Assembly: GCA_934754655.1 (NCBI GenBank)
Contig: CAKVIC010000001.1
Location: 150,346-214,345, forward strand
Length of the DNA: 64,000 bases
Source of the DNA: an uncultured Candidatus Melainabacteria bacterium
Lineage (GTDB): Bacteria > Cyanobacteriota > Vampirovibrionia > Gastranaerophilales > Gastranaerophilaceae
Direction: 5' to 3'
Made by a program: the position numbers and the translations under genes. Below, one piece after another: positions 32,185-40,853 of this stretch (position 1 is the first letter of the stretch; each line of letters begins with the position of its first letter). The notes beneath the pieces are model-generated. The model was given only the letters and a program-made list of their open reading frames with translations. It was not told the DNA's origin and did no database searches.

Positions 32185-32391
32185 ATGAAAAAATTTTTAC
32201 TTTTTTTAATTGCTATATATCAAAAAATTTCAAGTCTAACACCTCCGCGTTGTCGATTTTATCCAACCTGTTCAGAATATACTAAACAAGCAATCATTAA
32301 ATACGGTATAATAAAAGGTGGATGGTTAGGAATAAAGCGAATTTGCAGATGTCACCCTCTTAACGAAGGCGGCTACGATCCAGTACCTTAA
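32185..32391 (+). CDS. yidD: Membrane protein insertion efficiency factor YidD
   Basis: 68 aa, full length. The family core is intact: IAIYQKISSLTPPRCRFYPTCSEY, AIIKYGIIKGGWLGIKRICRC and HPLNEGGYDPVP. YidD helps insertion of membrane proteins through YidC/Sec. rnpA and yidC, its usual neighbours, are absent. TG-A-TAAAAT (box 32173-32178) is 6 nt before the ATG, so translation is probably leaderless. Overlaps the convergent gene by 4 bases. Confidence 0.95.
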   Translation: MKKFLLFLIAIYQKISSLTPPRCRFYPTCSEYTKQAIIKYGIIKGGWLGIKRICRCHPLNEGGYDPVP

Positions 32392-33812
32392 GCCATTTGC
32401 AAATCAGAAGCTTTTGGATTTTTCTCTTTAGTATTACCTAAAACTTTATGATCAATTATTGAACCTATTTTACTTATAACTAACCCCGTTCCGCCACCAA
32501 TCAACATACCTTTTATTCCTGAAAATAGCATCGCGGTTAGGGCAATTGAAGTTCCGACGCCCAAAACCGCCGGAGCTCCTACAGTAATTGTTTTTGAGAT
32601 TTTATCTTCCTTTGAATTTGCAACACCAATTGCTAAACCACCTAAACCAATCATAGCTCCAGCACTCACAATATCAGTCGGAGCACTACCAACAACTAAA
32701 TCTCGTTTTTTGTCAAAATAATCCAAGCATTCACTCTTATTTGCTTTTGTTAAAGACTTTGATGCTTTCTTAAAACTTTTTTCAAGCAAAGCTCTTTCAT
32801 TTGTATTTAAATTTGGTTTCAAAATTTCAATAATATCGGTATAAACTCCAACATTTTCTTTAGTATTTCCGACTAAATTTTGAACAGATTTTATGCCTTG
32901 CTTTTCAAATTTTTCTCTTGAGGGTTGCATCATATCTTGCGCCCAAAAAGAAAGGTTATCCTTAATATACGCAGAGCGTTCACCTTTATTTTCTTTAATA
33001 GATTTTACATATTTTTTGAATTTGTCAACTAAATCATTTTCTAAATTTGACATCGTTTTTTCTTGTTCTAAAAATCTTTCAGCAACTTTTTCGCGTGTAA
33101 AAACTTCTTTTAACCCTTGCGCTTCTTTCAATTTTGTTAACACCTTTGTTTTTTCATCAGGAGAGAGTTTTTCAGCATAATGTTCAACAATGGATTCAAA
33201 TGAATTCATTCGTTTTTCAGCTTTTTTGTAATTTCTAAAAACCGTATGTTGGCTTATTTTGTCAAAGCCTTTTGTTATTGCTTGATAAGGTTTTTTGAAT
33301 ATTTTTGTAAAAAAGCTACTCATTTTAGTTAAAAAAGTCCGCATTCCATTATTTTTAACCTTGCTAAATTGAAGATTTTCTGTACATATTTTTTTAAACG
33401 CAATGTCCTTTGCACTATTAAAATTGTTACTAAACTCTAAAGCTTTTACTAATCCATTGAAGCTTTTTGAACATGTTTTATAGAATTTACTTTTTACAAC
33501 ATTATCCTTGTTTTTATTTATTTTTTGCGACATTGAATGTTGATAAATTCTAAATTTATCTATCAATTTACCAGAAATTTTTGGATTCAACAATAAAACT
33601 AATCCTGAAAGCAATGTTACACTAGTTGCAACAGCCAAAGCTTTTTTGTTTGATTCTTTATTTTTCTCTTCCTCAACCTTGTTTATAAATGTGTCTACTG
33701 AATTTTGCACTGTATTTTGTACAGCTTCTGCAGGTCGCACCAAAGGAGCATTATAAGCACCTAAATTGTCCCTAAAGTTAATATTATTTTTATATATTGC
33801 TTGAATAGACAC
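32388..33812 (-). CDS. Large hypothetical protein with C-terminal glycine-rich hydrophobic region
   Basis: 474 aa, GTG start with AGGTGG upstream. The N-terminus carries NNINFRDNLGAY. A hydrophobic helix at about 57-75 (ALAVATSVTLLSGLVLLL) is followed by a long basic helical middle, and the last 90 residues have repeated glycine-zipper helices (AGAMIGLGGLAIGVA, VGAPAVLGVGTSIALTAML, GIKGMLIGGGTGLVI). Such ends can insert into membranes. No family recognised. It shares its N-terminal motif type with the proteins at 15079, 22546 and 42745. Confidence 0.65.
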   Translation of the reverse strand: MSIQAIYKNNINFRDNLGAYNAPLVRPAEAVQNTVQNSVDTFINKVEEEKNKESNKKALAVATSVTLLSGLVLLLNPKISGKLIDKFRIYQHSMSQKINKNKDNVVKSKFYKTCSKSFNGLVKALEFSNNFNSAKDIAFKKICTENLQFSKVKNNGMRTFLTKMSSFFTKIFKKPYQAITKGFDKISQHTVFRNYKKAEKRMNSFESIVEHYAEKLSPDEKTKVLTKLKEAQGLKEVFTREKVAERFLEQEKTMSNLENDLVDKFKKYVKSIKENKGERSAYIKDNLSFWAQDMMQPSREKFEKQGIKSVQNLVGNTKENVGVYTDIIEILKPNLNTNERALLEKSFKKASKSLTKANKSECLDYFDKKRDLVVGSAPTDIVSAGAMIGLGGLAIGVANSKEDKISKTITVGAPAVLGVGTSIALTAMLFSGIKGMLIGGGTGLVISKIGSIIDHKVLGNTKEKNPKASDLQMA

Positions 33813-33949
33813 AAACCACCTACAATTTTCCTATATATAATAAAACATTTTTTTTGCATAAATTGCGTTTTTTTAATACGTTATTAAGATTTGTTAACAA
33901 AATACACTCACTAATAAATACCTATAACAACCTGCATCCTTTCATGCTT

Positions 33950-34588
33950 CTACATACCTTCGTTTTCTAAAACCTCTTGTTTTAAAATTTCTTTTTTTAC
34001 TTTATCAAGCGCGTTTTGAATAATTCTTGAAATTCTTGATTGAGAAATATTAAATTCTACTGATATATCTTTTAGTTTTTTATCATAAAAATATTTTGCT
34101 TTTACCAGTTCTTGTTCTCTTTGGGGTAATTTTTTTAAAACCTCTTGTATGCGATTTTTCAAATCAATCAATTCAGTAGTTTCTTCTGGTGTTCTTGAAT
34201 TATCTTTGATTATTGTTGGATTCTCCGCACTTGCCATTTCTTCAATAGACAATATCGTTTTGTATACTGCATCCTTAACTTTTTCCTGCTCAATGTTATC
34301 AGAATTTTTCATTGTATACCATTTATACCTACGTCGCATTTCATTTCTAATTGCCCATTTTATTGCTTTTACAAGATATGCTTCGTTGAAAAAATCTTTA
34401 TTTGAAGAATTTGTTAATAGATAATACACAGTGTATGTCGCAAGATTAATAACTTCCGGCAATTCAATCAAACCCAATTTTGAAAGATTCTTAAATTCAA
34501 CTTTAGATATAGTTTCAATTAAATCTTTATATTGTGCAAGATTAGCCCGAAGTTCTCTCTCTTTGTTTATTTCATCAGTATTCTTCAT
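33950..34588 (-). CDS. Sigma-70 family factor, FliA/SigB-like
   Basis: 212 aa. Region 2 is recognisable in YLVKAIKWAIRNEMRRRYKWY. Region 4 is strong: VLKKLPQREQELVKAKYFYDKK then LKDISVEFNISQSRISRIIQNAL, the S-x-S-R-I-S recognition helix of group 3 factors (FliA type). Region 3 is reduced and no region 1 is present. It is the only specialised sigma factor seen here and a candidate reader of the GCAATT/ACTTTATATAT promoters and of flagellin. No Shine-Dalgarno; TG-A-TATATT is 7 nt before the ATG. Confidence 0.82.
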   Translation of the reverse strand: MKNTDEINKERELRANLAQYKDLIETISKVEFKNLSKLGLIELPEVINLATYTVYYLLTNSSNKDFFNEAYLVKAIKWAIRNEMRRRYKWYTMKNSDNIEQEKVKDAVYKTILSIEEMASAENPTIIKDNSRTPEETTELIDLKNRIQEVLKKLPQREQELVKAKYFYDKKLKDISVEFNISQSRISRIIQNALDKVKKEILKQEVLENEGM

Positions 34589-34687
34589 ACACTATAATAT
34601 ATCAGAAACATTTTTGTATATCAAATTAATATTTTTGCATTAACATCAAACTATGATACAATGTTGAATGAGAAGAGGTTATAAACT

Positions 34688-35170
34688 ATGAAAATTAAAC
34701 ATATAAAATCAATAATACTATTTGTTGGATGTTCATTAATTTTTACATCCGGCATACAAAATATTAATTTAGTTAATGCACAACCGGCTGTTGCACCTGC
34801 GATTAATAATACAATACAAACGGGAAATTTAGTAAATCCTTTAAACATTGTTAATTCTCCTAAATTCTATTTGAATAAAAAAGTTTGCATGAAAGCAAAA
34901 TTTGATAAATTTTCGACTTTAGGACTTGATTACAAACCTGCTTTAAAATCTTCTGATGATTATATTTCATTTTTGATAAAAAGAAATGATACACAGCATT
35001 CAATCCCACTTTCAGAGATGAAATTATTTTTAAAACGTGATGTTGCTGAAAAATTTATTGATTTAAAATCTGATGATATGGTTTATATAGAAGGTACTGT
35101 TTTTTCAGATGCCTTAGGTGATGCGTGGGTTGATGTATCAAAACTAGAAGTTTTAAACAGCAATAAATAA
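34688..35170 (+). CDS. Exported OB-fold-like hypothetical protein
   Basis: 160 aa. A hydrophobic N-terminal signal ends near VNAQPAVA (about 30). The mature part has a small beta-rich domain (VCMKAKFDKFSTLG, YISFLIKRND, MVYIEGTVFSDALGDAWVDVSKLEVL) that looks like an OB-fold of the tRNA_anti-like type. GAGAAGAGG precedes the ATG, and TTGCAT, 16 nt, TACAAT (about 34635-34662) is a good promoter. Ends 19 nt before the GH57 gene, so likely co-transcribed. Confidence 0.65.
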   Translation: MKIKHIKSIILFVGCSLIFTSGIQNINLVNAQPAVAPAINNTIQTGNLVNPLNIVNSPKFYLNKKVCMKAKFDKFSTLGLDYKPALKSSDDYISFLIKRNDTQHSIPLSEMKLFLKRDVAEKFIDLKSDDMVYIEGTVFSDALGDAWVDVSKLEVLNSNK

Positions 35171-35189
35171 TGGAGCTTAAGAATAAATT

Positions 35190-37688
35190 ATGCAAGAAGA
35201 ATTAAAGTGCGATAAAGAAATATTTTTGACTGTGCATGGGCATTTTTACCAACCGCCACGCGAAAATCCTTGGCTAGAAGCTATTGAACAACAAGATAGT
35301 GCTCAGCCTTTTCATGACTGGAATGAAAGAGTCAACGCAGAATGCTATAATCCAAATTCTGTTTCAAAAATCGTTAATTCTTGCAATCAAATTTTGAATG
35401 TTGTAAATAATTATGAATACATAAGTTATAATTTCGGCCCTACGCTTTTATCTTGGATGGAAGAATTTGCACCTCAAGCCTATGAAAGAATTATAAAAGC
35501 TGATATCAGCAGTAGAAAAAAACATTCTGGTCATGGTAATGCAATAGCGCAAGTTTATAACCACATGATTATGCCACTTGCAAATGAACGCGATAAACAA
35601 GCACAAGTTAAGTGGGGCATCAAAGATTTTGAGTACAGGTTTGGCCGAGAGCCTGAAGGTATGTGGCTTGCTGAAACAGCAGTAGACGATGACACTTTGA
35701 GAGTTTTAGTAGAAAATGGAATAAAGTTTACTATCTTATCTCCTTATCAAGCACAAAGTATTCGAAAAAAAGGCGAGCAAAATTGGCAAGATGTAAGCTG
35801 GGGAAATATTGACCCTGCTCGCTCTTACCGATATTATATAAAAACTGCACCAGGCAAATTTATAGATTTATTCTTTTATGATGGAGCTATTTCAAAATCT
35901 GTTGCTTTTGACGAGTTACTAAAAGACGGTAACAAGTTTGTAAATCGTTTGTTGGACGGTATTTCAGAACAAAGAAATTATCCACAACTTATAAATATTG
36001 CAACAGATGGCGAAAGTTATGGACATCATACAAAATTTGGTGACATGGCTTTAGCTTATGCAATGAAACTACGCGTTGAAGATGCCGGATTTACAGTAAC
36101 AAATTATGCAGAATATTTAGAAAAATACAGAAGTGATTGGGAAGTTGAGATAAAACCGGTATCATCTTGGAGCTGTTTCCATGGAGTAGGACGCTGGTGT
36201 GAAGATTGCGGATGCTCAACAGGCGGTCATGCCGGCTGGAATCAAAAATGGAGAAAACCTCTAAGAGAGGCTTTAGATTATTTACGTGATGAAATGACTG
36301 CTTTATATAAAAAGATTGGTCGTAAATATTTCTTAAACCCAGAAGTCGCTAGATATAACTATATTAATGCAATATTAGATAGAAGTGATTCTAGTGTAAA
36401 ACAGTTTCAAGAAGAATTTTTTGTACCGGATTTAACAGATACCCAAAAAATTCAAGCAATGGAACTTTTAGAAATTCAACGTCACGCAATGCTAATGTAC
36501 ACTAGCTGTGGTTGGTTCTTTTCTGAAATATCAGGAATTGAAACTGTACAAATAATGAAATATGCTGCGCGTGTTATGCAGCTTGCAAAATCTTTCACCA
36601 AAAAAGATTTAGAATGTGGATTTTTAGAAATTTTATCTAACGCAAAAAGTAATTTGCAAGAATTTGGTTCTGGTAAAGATGTTTATGAGCGCTTTGTAAA
36701 ACCCTCAATTGTAACTTCTAAACAAATTGTGAGCTTGTGGGCAATATCTTCTTTATATACAGAAATTGAAGATGAAGAAAATGTATATTGTTATCAAATA
36801 AAAAAACATTCTTATAAACGCGTAGTAAAAGGAAACTCACAGTTAATTATTGGGCATATTGAAGTCACATCAAAAGTCACATTAGAACATTCTGATATGG
36901 TATTTGCTCTATTACAATTCTCTGGAGGAGATTTCCATTGTGCAATAAAAGAATATTCAGATAGCTTTGCAGAAGTAAAAAAAGATTTGATAAGGACATA
37001 CCTTGTTTCACCTTTAACTGAAATTATTCGTGCGATGGATAATTATTTTGGAAAAGAATACTTTACATTAAAAGATATTTTTATAGAAGAAAGACGTAAA
37101 ATTCTACAAACAATGCTTAAAGGTAAATTAAAAGCTTTTGCAAATACTTATGAGACAATGTATAACGAAGGTAAAGGCTCTATCTATCAAATGCAGTCTT
37201 TGGGACTTGAAATACCAAATGAATTCAAGATCGCGGCACAGTATGTTTTAACAAAACAATTCAATGATTTGTTTGTAGAATCAACCGGTTTTATAAGCTC
37301 AGAAATTTTACAACAAGCATCTGATATTAATTTTGAAGCAAAAAGAATTGGTATAGAAATAAACAAAGCTCCAACTGCAAAGATTTTCAGCAAAAAAGTT
37401 GCGCAAAATATCGGCAGATTAGCTTATGCACTTGATATTCAACAAGTTGATGCAACATTAGAACTTTTAGATTGTATTGCAAAATTAGAATTACATATTG
37501 ATATTTCAGAAGCTCAAAATTGTTTCTTCTCAAAAGTTGTATCAAATATCAAAGATTTGATTCAACACATAAATTGTGTAGCAGACAAAGAATTGATAAC
37601 AATGCTATTTCATATTGGCGAAGATTTAAATATAAATATGGATTATTACAAGCAAGAATTTAATAAAGCTCTTGTAAAACTTGGATAA
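35190..37688 (+). CDS. GH57 family hydrolase with DUF3536 domain
   Basis: 832 aa. The N-terminal GH57 barrel starts FLTVHGHFYQPPRENPWLE and contains NFGPTLLSWME, HGNAIAQVYNHMIMPL and FGREPEGMWLAETAVDDDT (motif region of the catalytic Glu), then ATDGESYGHH with the second acidic residue. DUF3536 follows (about 300-600, SCFHGVGRWCEDCGCSTGG) and a helical tail. GH57 enzymes act on alpha-glucans such as glycogen; the exact reaction of DUF3536 members is not established. Cytoplasmic (no signal). Confidence 0.9.
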   Translation: MQEELKCDKEIFLTVHGHFYQPPRENPWLEAIEQQDSAQPFHDWNERVNAECYNPNSVSKIVNSCNQILNVVNNYEYISYNFGPTLLSWMEEFAPQAYERIIKADISSRKKHSGHGNAIAQVYNHMIMPLANERDKQAQVKWGIKDFEYRFGREPEGMWLAETAVDDDTLRVLVENGIKFTILSPYQAQSIRKKGEQNWQDVSWGNIDPARSYRYYIKTAPGKFIDLFFYDGAISKSVAFDELLKDGNKFVNRLLDGISEQRNYPQLINIATDGESYGHHTKFGDMALAYAMKLRVEDAGFTVTNYAEYLEKYRSDWEVEIKPVSSWSCFHGVGRWCEDCGCSTGGHAGWNQKWRKPLREALDYLRDEMTALYKKIGRKYFLNPEVARYNYINAILDRSDSSVKQFQEEFFVPDLTDTQKIQAMELLEIQRHAMLMYTSCGWFFSEISGIETVQIMKYAARVMQLAKSFTKKDLECGFLEILSNAKSNLQEFGSGKDVYERFVKPSIVTSKQIVSLWAISSLYTEIEDEENVYCYQIKKHSYKRVVKGNSQLIIGHIEVTSKVTLEHSDMVFALLQFSGGDFHCAIKEYSDSFAEVKKDLIRTYLVSPLTEIIRAMDNYFGKEYFTLKDIFIEERRKILQTMLKGKLKAFANTYETMYNEGKGSIYQMQSLGLEIPNEFKIAAQYVLTKQFNDLFVESTGFISSEILQQASDINFEAKRIGIEINKAPTAKIFSKKVAQNIGRLAYALDIQQVDATLELLDCIAKLELHIDISEAQNCFFSKVVSNIKDLIQHINCVADKELITMLFHIGEDLNINMDYYKQEFNKALVKLG

Positions 37689-37796
37689 TTAAGTAAAATT
37701 TGCTATAATAAATTTTTTATGATAGATTATTTTGAGAAAGTGAGCAAATCTGTTCACAACTATGATTTGACACTTTATAAATCGACAACCTAATAT

Positions 37797-37872
37797 GGGC
37801 GATTGGCGCAGTTGGTAGCGCACTTGAACGACATTCAAGGGGTCACAAGTTCGAGCCTTGTATCGCCCACCA
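37797..37872 (+). tRNA. tRNA-Val (anticodon GAC)
   Basis: Acceptor GGGCGAT/ATCGCCC, D arm GCGC-AGTTGGTA-GCGC, anticodon stem CTTGA/TCAAG with loop ACGACAT (GAC at 37830-37832), T arm ACAAG-TTCGAGC-CTTGT, encoded CCA (37870-37872). TTGACA at 37767-37772 and TAATAT at 37791-37796 could form a promoter, although the -10 box abuts the mature 5' end. Confidence 0.95.
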
Positions 37873-37880
37873 TATTAGAC

Positions 37881-37917
37881 AAAACACCTTCAAACTAATG
37901 TTTGAAGGTGTTTTTTT
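37881..37917. terminator. Terminator after tRNA-Val
   Basis: AAAACACCTTCAAAC (37881-37895) pairs with GTTTGAAGGTGTTTT (37900-37914), loop TAAT, followed by T-run. Confidence 0.88.
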
Positions 37918-37962
37918 ATTAATAAAAAAATATTAACAAATGTAAAGTTTTTTCAGTAGATA

Positions 37963-37999
37963 GCAATTTTATATATTAAATATACTTTATATATATAAG
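37963..37999 (+). promoter_or_regulatory. Bipartite promoter, GCAATT / ACTTTATATATATA type
   Basis: GCAATT at 37963-37968 and ACTTTATATATATAAG from 37984, 21 nt start to start. If TTTATA (37986-37991) is the -10 the spacer is 17 nt and transcription starts near 37998, just at the AAGGA ribosome site. Confidence 0.65.
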
Positions 38000-38009
38000 G
38001 AATATTGCC

Positions 38010-39989
38010 ATGCAAAATACTATTGAAAAAACTCAAAAAATTAATTATTGCAAAGTCGTACCACATAAATCTAAAAATGATGATAAAGTGGTTAACTCTG
38101 TATTTGAAAATATTCCTAACAATGAAAACCAAAATACTAATAATAATGAAAATAAAGCACAAATTAATTTAACACAAAAAGAAGCTTTTAATCGAATTAA
38201 TGCAGTTCTTGCAAATAAATTAACCAATGATGAAATCGAAAAATTATTAAAAGAACTTGGCATCGTTGAAACAAAAGCAAAAACTTATAAATTAGAAGAT
38301 ATTAATTGTTTAATTGAATCTATTGAAAATGTTATTTCAAATTATACAATTAGACGTGCTGGCTACGAAGTTAAAAAAGCATATAATTATGTTAAAAATT
38401 TGATTTGTGGAGATGATGAAACAAAAGGTAAAAGTAACATCTTAATAAATTCAATTAAAGCCGCATATATTAGCACAAAAGAATCAAATTTAAAGAAAGA
38501 AGTACGAGAATATACTGGTGAAAGCAAATTAGCCCAAATGTGGAAAAATTTATGGAGCAAAGATATACTAAAAGAATTGGGCTTAACTCCAGAGCAAGCA
38601 GAAAACAAAGAAATTTTAAATCAAAAAATTGAAGAATATTTAAAATCAAAAGATTTAATAATTAACGAAACAGATTCTATTGAAGTAAAAAATCAAAAAT
38701 ATGATAAGATTAAAAAAGTTTTAGCTAGATTTATTGAAAAAACTTCACTAGAAAATAAAGCTCATGTGGTTAACTTTGTTACTCAAGTTTGCGCTGTTGA
38801 TAGAGATAAAGCCTTAGAATTAATCGAATCTAGCTGTTTAGGCAATGTCGAACAAATTTCAAAAACTCAATTAGCAGTTGTAAAAAATTATCCAGAATTA
38901 ACCGCTACAGATAAAAAAGGTGATGTAGTTAACAAAGATACGCAAGTAAAATGGTCAGAAAACGCTTTTTCTAAAATGAAAGACGAAGATTTAAAATCTG
39001 CAACTGAATATATGAATAATGAAACTAAAAATTATATTTTTGATGAAGAAAAATATGAAAAATGTAAATTAATAGCAGAAGAAGCTAGAAAAAAACTTAA
39101 TAATGGTTTAGCTTTAACAGAGGAAGAAAAATTAGCTTTAGAATATGTTGACAAATATAATAGTTTAGTAAACGAAAACTCAGGTGCTATCGTTGGTTTT
39201 GCAATGAATAACATTGCAGAAGATGAAAATATTGTTAAAGATTGTGCAAAAAAGACAATGAACCAAGTTGAAGAATCTGGAATTCAAGAAGATGTTACAG
39301 CGACAGCCGGAGCATACGTTTCAAAACACCAAGAAGAACTTGGAACAACAATCAATGATTTTGTTAATAAAATTAATGAATTAACTGATAAACAAAATAC
39401 AGAAGCTGTTGAAGCTATTAAAAAATCTGCAACAGCGCAAACTTCTGAAGAAACAGCCCAAACTGCAGGTCAACCTAAAAATCAAACTACAACTGTTCAA
39501 ATTAGAAACAATGAATCTTCAAACACTGCAGATCAAAATACTGCAACACACATTTACAAAAATGATAAACCGACTTCAACTCGAACTAATCTGCAAATAC
39601 AAGCTGCAAGAATTCCAACTTCTTGTCAAGATATTGCAACTATAACATTTACCGGCAATACAGACTCATTCGGTTTCAATCCTCGCATAACTGGTAACAA
39701 TGTTGAAACTTTATACAAAGAAGGAATTTCTATTGCTGATATTTTAAAAAATGGCGATTCAAAAGCAAGAGATTTTGCATTAGGAATTTTTAAAAAATTA
39801 AAACCCGAGGACCAAGCTGGTATTATTAAAACTTGTAGTGGTGACTATTCAACAACAAAAGAATTGCTGACAAATGCTAGCCCTGATACTATTAAAATTT
39901 TAGATGGTATGCACTTTGCAAATGAAGATTTAAATAAAATGCTTAAAGATAGAAGAAACGAACTGGAAGAAAAACAAAAAACTTGTTAA
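38010..39989 (+). CDS. Large hypothetical helical protein (659 aa)
   Basis: 659 aa, cytoplasmic by sequence (no signal or membrane helix), acidic and helical. An Asn-rich stretch lies at about 35-50, a Ser/Thr/Gln-rich linker at about 470-540 (TAQTSEETAQTAGQPKNQTT) and a separate C-terminal domain with ITFTGNTDSFGFNPRI, then GISIADILKNGDSKARDFA. AAGGA is 8 nt before the ATG. It shares its promoter type with the genes at 6973 and 41757. The layout (N domain, disordered linker, C domain) is seen; FliK-like or secreted-substrate roles would be guesses. No family recognised. Confidence 0.65.
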   Translation: MQNTIEKTQKINYCKVVPHKSKNDDKVVNSVFENIPNNENQNTNNNENKAQINLTQKEAFNRINAVLANKLTNDEIEKLLKELGIVETKAKTYKLEDINCLIESIENVISNYTIRRAGYEVKKAYNYVKNLICGDDETKGKSNILINSIKAAYISTKESNLKKEVREYTGESKLAQMWKNLWSKDILKELGLTPEQAENKEILNQKIEEYLKSKDLIINETDSIEVKNQKYDKIKKVLARFIEKTSLENKAHVVNFVTQVCAVDRDKALELIESSCLGNVEQISKTQLAVVKNYPELTATDKKGDVVNKDTQVKWSENAFSKMKDEDLKSATEYMNNETKNYIFDEEKYEKCKLIAEEARKKLNNGLALTEEEKLALEYVDKYNSLVNENSGAIVGFAMNNIAEDENIVKDCAKKTMNQVEESGIQEDVTATAGAYVSKHQEELGTTINDFVNKINELTDKQNTEAVEAIKKSATAQTSEETAQTAGQPKNQTTTVQIRNNESSNTADQNTATHIYKNDKPTSTRTNLQIQAARIPTSCQDIATITFTGNTDSFGFNPRITGNNVETLYKEGISIADILKNGDSKARDFALGIFKKLKPEDQAGIIKTCSGDYSTTKELLTNASPDTIKILDGMHFANEDLNKMLKDRRNELEEKQKTC

Positions 39990-40017
39990 AACATTAAAAT
40001 AATGCAATAATAAAGTA

Positions 40018-40713
40018 ATGAATATTATAAAAGATTTTATATATTTAATACTAACCATTCAAGAAAAATTGTTATTAAAAAAGCTCCACAAAACTATTGG
40101 AGTAAAAAATAGTTCAAAAATCAAACGTTTTTGGGGAAATTCTTGTTTGATAAGTTTAAACTCTATTGCAGAAGCTGATAAACAAAAAATGGAAGAAGAA
40201 TTAATTTTGCTTCTCAAAAAATTTGATTTCAATCCAAATGAAATTTTAAAATATATCAGTAATCAAGGAACACAAGTTTTTATTACAGATAATGCAAAAA
40301 AATTATATACAATTCAAGAAAATGAGGGCTTTTTTTATCCACAAAAAGGGATAAAAGCTCTTTGTCTCAATTTGATTACTTCGGGAAAATTTTCGTTTAA
40401 AACACCAGAAATGTTTATTTTATCAAAAGGTGAAATTAATAAATACTTTTTTATTTATAATTTTTATAATTGGTATGCCTTTAAACATGGTATTTATGGC
40501 GTAACCCCTGATACGCAAGCAACGCTTAATAAATACTTATTAAACCCAAAAGATGAAAATATGAAAAAATTACAATTAGAAGATATTTATAAGCTGAAAA
40601 ATGCAATATCACAAGATAAAGCTTCAATAGAATTTGTATTTAAGTTATGCCAACAATATGAGACTTCAAAGCAAGCTTTAAATAAATTAAAAAACGATAG
40701 CGTTAATTTATAA
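40018..40713 (+). CDS. Hypothetical protein (231 aa)
   Basis: 231 aa, basic, mixed alpha/beta; an N-terminal amphipathic helix (IIKDFIYLILTIQEKLLLKK), a middle region FFYPQKGIKALCLNLITSGKF, and an aromatic stretch (YFFIYNFYNWYAFKHGIYG). No motif recognised. It follows the 659-aa gene by 28 nt and is probably in its operon. No Shine-Dalgarno is visible, although TG-C-AATAAT is 6 nt before the ATG. Confidence 0.6.
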   Translation: MNIIKDFIYLILTIQEKLLLKKLHKTIGVKNSSKIKRFWGNSCLISLNSIAEADKQKMEEELILLLKKFDFNPNEILKYISNQGTQVFITDNAKKLYTIQENEGFFYPQKGIKALCLNLITSGKFSFKTPEMFILSKGEINKYFFIYNFYNWYAFKHGIYGVTPDTQATLNKYLLNPKDENMKKLQLEDIYKLKNAISQDKASIEFVFKLCQQYETSKQALNKLKNDSVNL

Positions 40714-40726
40714 ATTTTAATTAGTT

Positions 40727-40785
40727 GTGGCGCGAAAAGTCTTACTAAAATTGTTTAAAAACAGGCTTTTCGCGCCACGCTTTTT
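40727..40785. terminator. Hairpin after the 231-aa gene
   Basis: GTGGCGCGAAAAG (40727-40739) pairs perfectly with CTTTTCGCGCCAC (40766-40778), loop 26 nt, followed by GCTTTTT. Acts between convergent genes. Confidence 0.75.
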
Positions 40786-40853
40786 ACATACAAAACTACT
40801 TTAGCTAAATACAACACGCTTGACAGAACGTACTACTAATTATTATACTCTTT

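Noticed and set aside
32073..32285. 70-codon ORF upstream of yidD (TTG start with AAGGTGG), where rnpA is normally found
   Set aside because: The start LPKPEIL is faintly RnpA-like, but the RNR motif and basic core are absent and it overlaps yidD in another frame. Could be a very eroded rnpA; not supported enough to list.
37942..37970. Classical FliA promoter (TAAAGTTT ... GCAATTTT) upstream of the 659-aa gene
   Set aside because: TAAAGTTT is present at 37942 with a 12-nt spacer, but the other two members of the promoter group lack it and the GCCGATAA half does not match.
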